Positions 5,209-10,529 of a stretch of 11,115 nt of DNA are shown here, one piece after another. Within the stretch, counting starts at the first letter, position 1. Each line of letters starts with the position of its first letter. The position numbers and the translations under genes are program-made. The notes under the pieces were generated by a model. It made no database searches, was not told the DNA's origin, and saw nothing but the letters and a program-made list of their open reading frames with translations. This stretch comes from Acidobacteriaceae bacterium (GTDB lineage: Bacteria > Acidobacteriota > Terriglobia > Terriglobales > Acidobacteriaceae): NCBI GenBank assembly GCA_003165455.1, contig PLUJ01000303.1:1306-12420 (forward strand), read 5' to 3'.

Positions 5209-6599
5209 TGTTGGAAAAGCTGGCAAATATTTTTCGTATCCCCGACCTGCGCAGGCGGGTTCTGTTTACGCTCGCCATGCTGGCGATCTACCGGCTGGGC
5301 GGCCATTTGCCCACTCCTGGCGTGAATTTCCTGAAGCTGGAACAGTATTTCAATCAGAACGCCGGCTCGCTGCTCGGGTTCGTGGACCTATTTTCCGGCG
5401 GCAATCTCCGGCGTCTGACGCTCTTCGCCTTGGGCATTATGCCGTACATCACGGCGTCGATCATCTTGCAGCTTTTGACCGTCGTGTACGAACCGCTGGC
5501 CAAGCTGCAAAAAGAAGGCGAACTGGGGCGAAAAAAGATCACCCAGTGGACGCGTTATATTACTGTGATTCTCAGTGCGGTGCAGTCCTTCGGCATTGCC
5601 ATCGGCCTTGAAAAAGCCGGCGACTTCGTGCTTCACCCCGGTCCAGGTTTCATCCTGATGACGATGCTGACCCTGACCACGGGCAGCGCATTTGTCATGT
5701 GGCTCGGCGAGCAGATCACCGACCGCGGTATCGGTAACGGGATGTCGTTGCTGATCTTTGCCGGCATTGTAGTAGGACTTCCACGCGGCGTGCAGGATCT
5801 CTTGGAAAAAGCCAAGAATGGAACTTGGGGAGCGATCACGCCTGTATTGATGGTGGGCCTTGTAGTTTTCATGATCGCGGTGGTGGCATTCATAGTCTAC
5901 GTGGAACGTTGTGAACGCCGCATTCCGGTGCAATACGCCAAGCGCGTGGTCGGACGCAAGGTGATGGGCGGACAGTCTACGCATCTTCCTTTGCGGGTCA
6001 ACGCCGGCGGCGTAATGCCGGTGATCTTCGCCTCCTCGATTCTTACTTTGCCACAGACCATTGGATACGGCGTTCGCAACAGCCGTTATTTCGGCGACTT
6101 ATTCCGCATGCTGGGCTTTGGCGAACCGCTCTATACGCTGCTGTATGCTATCGGGATTATTTTCTTCGCCTACTTCTATGTTTCCATCGTGTTCAATCCC
6201 AGTGAAGTAGCCGATAACATGAGGAAGTATGGCGGCTTCATTCCTGGCATTCGTCCGGGCAAGCGCACTGCCGATTACATCAACGAAGTTTTGACTCGCA
6301 TTACCCTTGTCGGCGCGCTTTATCTGATCCTGATTTCGTTTATTCCCGAGTGGATGATTACAGGTATTCATTTAAACCATTTGCCGTTCTGGCTTGGCGG
6401 TTCGATGTTTGAGCGGCTTCCGGTTTGGGTGACCAACGGTCTCGGAGTAAATTTCTATTTTGGTGGAACGTCGCTATTGATCGTCGTTGGCGTCGCCATG
6501 GACACGGTGACGCAAGTTGAAGCGCAGCTCATTATGCGCCACTACGACGGCTTTACGCCCCGTAGCGGACGCATTCGAGGTCGCAGGAATTGGTCATAG
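5208..6599 (+). CDS. secY: Preprotein translocase channel subunit SecY
   Basis: SecY forms the inner-membrane channel of the Sec translocon with SecE and SecG and accepts proteins from SecA or ribosomes. Ten membrane helices can be placed, roughly at residues 17-33, 72-95, 114-134, 149-169, 178-194, 211-232, 267-285, 308-330, 365-381 and 414-432. Conserved parts: GGHLPTPGV (31-39), FSGGNLRRLTLFALGIMPYI (62-81), DRGIGNGMSLLIF (172-184), the cytosolic loop ERRIPVQYAKR (236-246), NAGGVMPVIFAS (265-276), NMRKYGGFIPGIRPG (337-351) and FGGTSLLIVVGVAMDT (418-433). At 463 residues it is somewhat longer than the roughly 435-443 of many homologues; the extra lies in the loop between helices 9 and 10 (about 382-413). 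The start overlaps the rplO stop (TAATG). Confidence 0.98.
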   Translation: MLEKLANIFRIPDLRRRVLFTLAMLAIYRLGGHLPTPGVNFLKLEQYFNQNAGSLLGFVDLFSGGNLRRLTLFALGIMPYITASIILQLLTVVYEPLAKLQKEGELGRKKITQWTRYITVILSAVQSFGIAIGLEKAGDFVLHPGPGFILMTMLTLTTGSAFVMWLGEQITDRGIGNGMSLLIFAGIVVGLPRGVQDLLEKAKNGTWGAITPVLMVGLVVFMIAVVAFIVYVERCERRIPVQYAKRVVGRKVMGGQSTHLPLRVNAGGVMPVIFASSILTLPQTIGYGVRNSRYFGDLFRMLGFGEPLYTLLYAIGIIFFAYFYVSIVFNPSEVADNMRKYGGFIPGIRPGKRTADYINEVLTRITLVGALYLILISFIPEWMITGIHLNHLPFWLGGSMFERLPVWVTNGLGVNFYFGGTSLLIVVGVAMDTVTQVEAQLIMRHYDGFTPRSGRIRGRRNWS

Positions 6600-6766
6600 G
6601 TAAACGGATTTCGGCGCAGTTCGGTTTTGGGGATTTGGTTTGTTTTGAATTTTCAAGAGTTAAGGCCGTTTTAGCGTAATCTGTTGCGAAGATTTGGGGG
6701 TGCTGCACCTGGAAGGCCTTGTGGGAGGCTGCCGGGAACACTGTTCGGGAGGCTTTGGCCAACTCG

Positions 6767-7468
6767 ATGGCGCAGGAAACCTCACGCGATCTCGGTCCCG
6801 TGGTATTGCTTGGTCCGCCGGGCGCCGGTAAAGGCACCCAGTCCAAGCGCATCATGGAAAAGTATTTGATCCCGCAAGTGTCTACTGGGGACATTCTGCG
6901 GCAGAATGTGGATCAAGGTACCGAGCTTGGGCACATTGCCAAGGCCGTGATGGCCCGAGGCGAGCTGGTTTCGGACGATCTGGTTTGTGAAATGGTCCGG
7001 CTGCGATTGAAGGAACCGGATTGCAAACGCGGATATGTTCTTGACGGGTTTCCCCGGACCGCAGCTCAGGCTGGATGGTTGGACGCTTTGCTCGATGACC
7101 GGCTCTTTGACAATTCGCGCCCCACGCGGGCTTGGCCGATTGTGATCCGGCTGGACGTGGATTATAATCAGCTCTTGCTCCGGATTACTGGACGCCGTTC
7201 TTGTCCCACCTGTGGACGGATCTATAACGTCCGCTTTCAGCCTGCCTCAGTCGATTGTGTTTGTGACATTGACGGAACTAGGCTGATAACCCGTAATGAC
7301 GACCGGTTGGAAGTAATTCAGCCCCGTATCACGGCATATCAGGAACAGACGCGTCCCGTGGCCGATTATTATCAGCGAACCGGGAGGCTGATTTCACTCA
7401 ATGGGGATCAGCCGATGGACGTTGTGACAGAACATATTTTTCGGATCCTTGACGATCATCACGCATAG
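6767..7468 (+). CDS. adk: Adenylate kinase, zinc-lid type
   Basis: Adk catalyses ATP + AMP = 2 ADP in the cytosol and is a common neighbour of secY. With the ATG at 6767: Walker A GPPGAGKGT at residues 16-24, STGDILR at 39-45 and DGFPRTAAQ at 93-101 (AMP binding). The lid at 143-182 has C146, C149, C166 and D169, the C-x2-C, x16, C-x2-D zinc pattern. The length of 233 is above the usual 214-220. Start choice is open: GGGAGG at 6747-6752 is 14 nt before this ATG, longer than ideal, and an in-frame TTG at 6719 would add 16 residues (MWEAAGNTVREALANS) with no homology to Adk N-termini. Residues 110-125 before the VIRLDVD strand also look longer than usual. Confidence 0.95.
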   Translation: MAQETSRDLGPVVLLGPPGAGKGTQSKRIMEKYLIPQVSTGDILRQNVDQGTELGHIAKAVMARGELVSDDLVCEMVRLRLKEPDCKRGYVLDGFPRTAAQAGWLDALLDDRLFDNSRPTRAWPIVIRLDVDYNQLLLRITGRRSCPTCGRIYNVRFQPASVDCVCDIDGTRLITRNDDRLEVIQPRITAYQEQTRPVADYYQRTGRLISLNGDQPMDVVTEHIFRILDDHHA

Positions 7469-7470
7469 GC

Positions 7471-8223
7471 ATGGCTATTGTTTGTAAATCGGCGTCGGAG
7501 ATTGAACGCATGCGGCAGAGCGGGCGCATTGTGCGTCAGGTTCTCGATCACGTGCGTTCGATTGTGAAGCCCGGGCTTACCACCATGGATCTTGAGCATG
7601 CGGCCGAGAAGAAAATTGATGAACTCGGAGCCAAGCCTGCGTTCAAAGGTTATTACGATTATCCCTGTGTGCTGTGCACATCGGTGAACGAAGAGATTGT
7701 TCATGGCATCCCATCGGAAAAGCGGGAGTTGAAAGACGGCGACATCGTTTCCATCGATTGTGGAGTGGTGCTCGACGGTTACTACGGCGATGCGGCGATC
7801 ACCGTCCCGGTCAGCGAAACGGTGAAGCCGGAACTGCGCAAGTTACTGACGGTGACCGAAGAATCTCTTTACCGAGGTATCGACCAGGCGCGAATTGGCA
7901 ACTCGGTTGGAGATGTGGGTGCGGCTGTACAGGAGTATGTAGAGGCTGCCGGCTTTAGTGTGGTGCGCGAATTCGTGGGACATGGAATCGGCACACACTT
8001 GCACGAAGAGCCTCAAGTTCCGAATTATGAAGCTCGCGGCCACGGTGCAAAGTTACGCGAGGGTATGGTGCTCGCGATCGAGCCGATGGTGAATTTTGGC
8101 AAGCCCGAGACGCGCGTCCTGGGTGACAAATGGACCGCGGTTACGGCCGATGGCAGTTTCAGCGCACACTTTGAGCACTGTGTTGCGGTGACCAAAGATG
8201 GACCAATGATCTTGACGAAATGA
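7471..8223 (+). CDS. map: Methionine aminopeptidase, type I
   Basis: This enzyme removes the initiator methionine from nascent proteins at the ribosome when the second residue is small. The pita-bread fold ligands are all present: D96 (SIDCG), D107 (YGDAA), H171 (GHGIG), E204 (AIEP) and E235 (FEH). The substrate-side H79 (VHG) and H178 are also present. The length of 250 fits the short type I class without an N-terminal zinc domain. The ATG lies 2 nt after the adk stop and has no SD of its own, so coupling to adk is likely. The order secY-adk-map-infA is common outside the enterobacteria. Confidence 0.98.
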   Translation: MAIVCKSASEIERMRQSGRIVRQVLDHVRSIVKPGLTTMDLEHAAEKKIDELGAKPAFKGYYDYPCVLCTSVNEEIVHGIPSEKRELKDGDIVSIDCGVVLDGYYGDAAITVPVSETVKPELRKLLTVTEESLYRGIDQARIGNSVGDVGAAVQEYVEAAGFSVVREFVGHGIGTHLHEEPQVPNYEARGHGAKLREGMVLAIEPMVNFGKPETRVLGDKWTAVTADGSFSAHFEHCVAVTKDGPMILTK

Positions 8224-8251
8224 GCTGTCAGTGTTCGGCTTCTGGTTTTGA
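8224..8251. repeat. Decayed heptamer array downstream of map
   Basis: Directly after the map stop the sequence can be read as heptamers GCTGTCA, GTGTTCG and GCTTCTG, then GTTTTGA. The phase and the GCT starts resemble the clean arrays, but only two of four units begin GCT. A lone GCTAAAA occurs later, at 8273-8279. The 72-nt map-infA gap otherwise holds the infA SD region. This is a weak family member; chance is possible. Confidence 0.35.
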
Positions 8252-8295
8252 CCCAGTCGCCCTGTACTGCAAGCTAAAAGTTTATTAAGGGGTGC

Positions 8296-8514
8296 ATGAG
8301 TAAAGAAGACGCGATTGAAGTGATGGCCGTGGTTCTTGAACCATTGCCGAACGCTATGTTCAAGGTAGAACTGGAGAATAAGCACCAAGTGCTGGCTCAC
8401 GTTTCCGGCAAGATGAGGAAGAACTTCATTCGCATCCTGCCCGGCGATAAGGTAGCCGTCGAGCTTTCGCCCTACGACTTGAATCGCGGTCGAATCGTTT
8501 ATCGGTACAAATAA
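8296..8514 (+). CDS. infA: Translation initiation factor IF-1
   Basis: IF-1 binds the small-subunit A site during initiation and helps IF-2 and IF-3. The 72-residue OB-fold protein has the near-universal stretches LPNAMFKVELENKH (residues 17-30), VLAHVSGKMRKNFIRILPGD (32-51) and VELSPYDLNRGRIVYRYK (55-72). The length is exactly that of the family. The start is preceded by AAGGGGTG at 8287-8294, a purine-rich SD-like run close to the ATG. It stands at the head of the alpha-operon genes, followed by rpmJ. Confidence 0.98.
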   Translation: MSKEDAIEVMAVVLEPLPNAMFKVELENKHQVLAHVSGKMRKNFIRILPGDKVAVELSPYDLNRGRIVYRYK

Positions 8515-8538
8515 GAAATTCTATCTCGTGGAGATTTT

Positions 8539-8573
8539 GCTGAAGGCTGAAAGCCGACAGCTGAGAGCTGGTT
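8539..8573. repeat. Heptamer array (right-arm type) between infA and rpmJ
   Basis: Five heptamers in strict phase fill 8539-8573: GCTGAAG, GCTGAAA, then GCCGACA, GCTGAGA, and finally GCTGGTT. The order and bases closely follow the right arm before rpsE (3950-3984). No complementary left arm is evident in 8515-8538, so this is a half element. It ends one base before the rpmJ ATG at 8575, leaving no room for a separate SD. Confidence 0.85.
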
Positions 8574-8574
8574 T

Positions 8575-8688
8575 ATGAAAGTACGAGCATCGGTAAAGAA
8601 GATTTGTGACAAGTGCAAGGTCATTCACCGCAAAGGTGTCGTGCGGGTGATCTGCGTCAACACGAAACATAAACAGCGCCAGGGCTAG
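8575..8688 (+). CDS. rpmJ: 50S ribosomal protein L36, zinc-binding type
   Basis: L36 is the smallest large-subunit protein and stabilises 23S rRNA folds through a zinc ribbon. Translation from 8575 gives 37 residues, beginning MKVRASVKKICDKC and ending HKQRQG. The ligands are C11, C14, C27 and H32, the Cys3His pattern of the C+ form. Length and sequence match the family. The gap from infA is 60 nt. The start abuts the heptamer array; the bases before ATG read GAGAGCTGGTTT, with no AGGAG-like SD. Confidence 0.97.
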   Translation: MKVRASVKKICDKCKVIHRKGVVRVICVNTKHKQRQG

Positions 8689-8691
8689 ATC

Positions 8692-8757
8692 GCTTTTAGT
8701 CCTTCGCGGTTGGCTTTTAGCTAGAGGCTAAAAGCTGTAGGTTGCGGCTTTAGCCGC
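8692..8757. repeat. Heptamer array with a GGCTTTTAGC hairpin between rpmJ and rpsM
   Basis: Seven heptamers run in strict phase over 8692-8740; GCTTTTA occurs at 8692 and 8713, GCTAGAG at 8720, GCTAAAA at 8727 and GCTGTAG at 8734. GGCTTTTAGC (8712-8721) pairs with GCTAAAAGCT (8727-8736) at nine of ten positions plus a G-U, with a 5-nt loop. A second hairpin follows: GCGGC (8744-8748), TTTA, GCCGC (8753-8757). The rpsM SD begins just past its 3' side. In Escherichia coli the leader before rpsM is the S4-binding pseudoknot; I cannot show that this structure is its equivalent. Confidence 0.8.
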
Positions 8758-8762
8758 CGGAG
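8758..8762 (+). promoter_or_regulatory. rpsM ribosome binding site beside a hairpin
   Basis: CGGAG at 8758-8762 ends 8 nt before the rpsM ATG at 8771. It directly abuts the GCGGC/GCCGC hairpin (8744-8757), so that structure could help or hinder ribosome entry. Being the only purine-rich match in range, it supports the chosen start. Confidence 0.6.
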
Positions 8763-8770
8763 TCAAAGTT

Positions 8771-9157
8771 ATGGCACGTATCGCAGGCGTCGATCTACCG
8801 CGCCAGAAGCATATTAATATCGCGCTTACCTATATCTACGGGATCGGGCATCCTCGCGCCGGAACCATTCTCGAGGAGGCCAAGGTGGACCCGATGAAGA
8901 AGGTCCAGGACCTCAGCGAAGAAGAGGTCAACCGCATCCGTACGGTGATTGAGCAGCAGGGCATGGTGGAAGGCGATCTCCGCAAGGAAGTTTCGATGAA
9001 CATCAAGCGTCTCATCGAAATCGGCTCCTATCGCGGCTTTCGTCATCGCCGCAATCTGCCGGTTCGCGGCCAGCGTACTCATACCAACGCGCGCACCCGC
9101 AAGGGCCCGCGTAAGGGAACGGTTTCGACCAAGAAGAAGGCGACGTCAAAGACATAG
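8771..9157 (+). CDS. rpsM: 30S ribosomal protein S13
   Basis: S13 is in the head of the small subunit, contacts the P-site tRNA and bridges to L5. MARIAGVDLP opens the protein, and the helix-turn-helix-like part YIYGIGHPRAGTILEEAKVD spans residues 21-40. The signature is RGQRTHTNARTRKGPRKG at 99-116. The length of 128 fits. The basic tail (KKKATSKT) reaches to the P site. It is the first gene of the classical alpha operon order rpsM-rpsK-rpsD-rpoA. Confidence 0.98.
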   Translation: MARIAGVDLPRQKHINIALTYIYGIGHPRAGTILEEAKVDPMKKVQDLSEEEVNRIRTVIEQQGMVEGDLRKEVSMNIKRLIEIGSYRGFRHRRNLPVRGQRTHTNARTRKGPRKGTVSTKKKATSKT

Positions 9158-9161
9158 AACA

Positions 9162-9204
9162 GCTCCTGGCTTCTAGCGTCTCGCTAGAAGCCAAGGGCTA
9201 GGAG
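9162..9204. repeat. Heptamer array forming a perfect 12-bp hairpin between rpsM and rpsK
   Basis: Six heptamers in exact phase cover 9162-9203, with GC at the start of every one (GCTCCTG, GCTTCTA first). The first half and second half are complementary: TGGCTTCTAGCG (9167-9178) pairs perfectly with CGCTAGAAGCCA (9182-9193) over a 3-nt TCT loop. An outer stem is possible between GCTCC (9162-9166) and GGAGC (9201-9205), across an unpaired AGGGCTA on the 3' side. It nearly fills the 52-nt gap. There is no T-run, so this is not a standard terminator. Confidence 0.9.
9200..9204 (+). promoter_or_regulatory. rpsK ribosome binding site inside the hairpin's outer stem
   Basis: AGGAG at 9200-9204 ends 5 nt before the rpsK ATG at 9210 and is clearly its SD. 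The same bases are complementary to CTCCT at 9163-9167. If the inner 12-bp hairpin forms, the two segments are brought close and the SD could be masked. That would link rpsK translation to unfolding of the element, for instance by ribosomes finishing rpsM at 9157. Confidence 0.7.
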
Positions 9205-9209
9205 CGATC

Positions 9210-9629
9210 ATGGCAAAACCAGCAGCGGCGGGCGACGACAAGAAGGGTAAGAAGAAAACCTTCAAGAAGAAGGAGCGCAAGCACGTTCCTCACGGATTGT
9301 GCTACGTGCAAGCGTCCTTCAATAACACGATCGTGACCATCACGGATATGAACGGGAACGTTCTTTCCTGGAAGAGTTCGGGATCGTTGGGCTTCCGCGG
9401 ATCGCGCAAAGGGACCCCGTTCGCCGCGCAACAAGCCGCTTCGAACGCCGCCAACATGGCTCGCGATCACGGGGTGCGCAGCGTTGACGTTCGTGTCGCC
9501 GGCCCCGGTTCTGGCCGCGAGTCGGCCGTACGTGCTCTGGCTTCATCCGGCATTGAAGTTCGTTCCATACGCGACGTGACTCCGATTCCACACAACGGAT
9601 GCCGTCCGCCGAAACGGAGAAGAGTATAG
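9210..9629 (+). CDS. rpsK: 30S ribosomal protein S11
   Basis: S11 is on the small-subunit platform near the E site and the anti-SD end of 16S rRNA. HGLCYVQASFNNTIVTITD at residues 28-46 starts the core. GFRGSRKGTPFAAQQAA follows at 61-77 and RDVTPIPHNGCRPPKRRRV closes at 121-139, all standard. The length of 139 is about ten more than usual, from a Lys-rich tail at 1-24 (KKGKKKTFKKKERK). The start is fixed by AGGAG at 9200-9204. Confidence 0.98.
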   Translation: MAKPAAAGDDKKGKKKTFKKKERKHVPHGLCYVQASFNNTIVTITDMNGNVLSWKSSGSLGFRGSRKGTPFAAQQAASNAANMARDHGVRSVDVRVAGPGSGRESAVRALASSGIEVRSIRDVTPIPHNGCRPPKRRRV

Positions 9630-9636
9630 TTCTCCA

Positions 9637-9657
9637 GCGACTTGAAGCTGGAAGCTG
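9637..9657. repeat. Short decayed heptamer array downstream of rpsK
   Basis: GCGACTT is followed by a perfect tandem pair of GAAGCTG at 9644-9657. The 7-nt period and the AGCT core agree with the other arrays, but only three units remain and no second arm is seen. The rest of the 90-nt rpsK-rpsD gap (9658-9700) shows no repeat and ends with the rpsD SD. Confidence 0.5.
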
Positions 9658-9708
9658 ATTTCGACCGGGACGAAGGGTGAAGCCAAACCCGTAAACCGGT
9701 CATCTAAA

Positions 9709-9713
9709 AGGAG
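9709..9713 (+). promoter_or_regulatory. rpsD ribosome binding site that sets a TTG start
   Basis: AGGAG, within AAAAGGAG, ends 6 nt before a TTG at 9720. The translation from that TTG gives MARYTGAVCRLCRR, the exact conserved N-terminus of zinc-type S4, and no ATG or GTG lies nearby. The strong SD probably makes up for the weaker start codon. Confidence 0.85.
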
Positions 9714-9719
9714 AATAAC

Positions 9720-10349
9720 TTGGCCCGTTATACTGGTGCAGTTTGCCGTCTATGCCGCCGTGAGGGAATGAAGCTGTTCCTGAAAGGCGCAAAGTGTTTT
9801 AGCGATAAGTGTCCCATCGAGAAGCGCAACTTCGCTCCCGGACAACATGGGAAAGACCGTAAAGCCAAGATCGTCGGCTACGGTCTTCAATTGCGAGAGA
9901 AGCAGAAAGCCAAGCGCATCTATTTCACCCTCGAAGGCCAGTTTCGGAATTACTTCGAGAAGGCCGCTCGAACGCGGGGCGTAACCGGTGAATTGCTCTT
10001 GCAGCAACTCGAACGTCGCTTGGACAACGTGGTTTTCCGCCTTGGTTTCGCACAGTCGCGGCGCCAGGCGCGCCAGTTGGTGCGCCACGGCCACGTTTCG
10101 GTCAACAATCGTAGGGTGAACATCCCTTCGTATCAGGTGAGCGCGGGCGAAGAGATCTCTATCCGCGAGAACAGCAAGAAGCTAACGGTTCTCGAACTCG
10201 CGAAGGAATTCGCCAGCCACGGCACGCTGCCAAACTGGCTGGAAGTGAATCGTGATGCCTACACGGCCAGGGTGTTATCGTTGCCCAAGCGCGAGGACAT
10301 TCAGTTGCCGGTTAATGAGCAGCTGATCGTCGAGTTGTACAGCAAGTAG
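9720..10349 (+). CDS. rpsD: 30S ribosomal protein S4, zinc-binding type, TTG start
   Basis: S4 nucleates small-subunit assembly by binding the 5' domain of 16S rRNA and in many bacteria represses its own alpha operon. The zinc site is C9, C12, C26 and C31 (C-x2-C, then C-x4-C). The S4 RNA-binding domain covers about residues 98-160 (ERRLDNVVFRLGFAQSRRQA, then QLVRHGHVSVNNRRVNIPSY). The C-terminus is PVNEQLIVELYSK. The length of 209 is typical. TTG is the only start that keeps the conserved MARYTG N-terminus. Downstream lies the 73-nt octamer hairpin array and then rpoA. Confidence 0.98.
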   Translation: MARYTGAVCRLCRREGMKLFLKGAKCFSDKCPIEKRNFAPGQHGKDRKAKIVGYGLQLREKQKAKRIYFTLEGQFRNYFEKAARTRGVTGELLLQQLERRLDNVVFRLGFAQSRRQARQLVRHGHVSVNNRRVNIPSYQVSAGEEISIRENSKKLTVLELAKEFASHGTLPNWLEVNRDAYTARVLSLPKREDIQLPVNEQLIVELYSK

Positions 10350-10352
10350 TAA

Positions 10353-10425
10353 ATTGAGCGATCGAGCCATTGGGTCATTGAGCGATTTAAAATCACTCAG
10401 TCGCCCGATCGCCAAATCGCTCAAT
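10353..10425. repeat. Octamer array forming a long inverted repeat between rpsD and rpoA
   Basis: Nine consecutive units fill the stretch: four 8-mers of the type ATTGAGCG (10353-10384), a central ATTTAAA, then four 8-mers of the complementary type ATCGCTCA (10392-10423). The two 35-nt arms (10353-10387 and 10391-10425) match as inverted repeats at about 26 of 35 positions by my count, with only 3 nt between. It starts 3 nt after the rpsD stop. The following 10426-10529 shows no repeat, no convincing promoter and no T-run after the hairpin. Confidence 0.9.
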
Positions 10426-10529
10426 AGTTCGGTCCGCATTTCGAGCCAGATCAGCCTTTTCCGGCATTGACCTGAGTTGGACCAATCAGCGAGCTGGAAT
10501 GGAGCCAAACGGCCGAAGGAGAGAAACAC

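Noticed and set aside
5099..5611. 170-codon + strand frame overlapping rplO and secY
   Set aside because: It is out of frame with two certain genes and of low complexity.
5388..5984. 198-codon minus-strand open frame inside secY
   Set aside because: It is antisense to conserved SecY helices and has no plausible product.
6645..6682. Promoter-like TTGAAT with TTTTAG or TAATCT in the secY-adk gap
   Set aside because: The -10 candidates match only about three of six positions and the spacing is poor (18 and 26 nt); not reported as a promoter.
9162..9205. Intrinsic terminator between rpsM and rpsK
   Set aside because: The hairpin is strong but has no following T-run, and downstream genes belong to the same operon.
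2820..10425. CRISPR array
   Set aside because: Units are 7-8 nt with no 20-40-nt direct repeats, no regular spacers and no cas genes.
832..10425. Insertion sequence remnants or miniature transposable elements
   Set aside because: No transposase fragment, no consistent terminal inverted repeats and no clear target-site duplications; the structure is short-period repetition.
10474..10502. TTGACC -35-like box upstream of rpoA
   Set aside because: The -10 position holds CGAGCT, with no resemblance to TATAAT.
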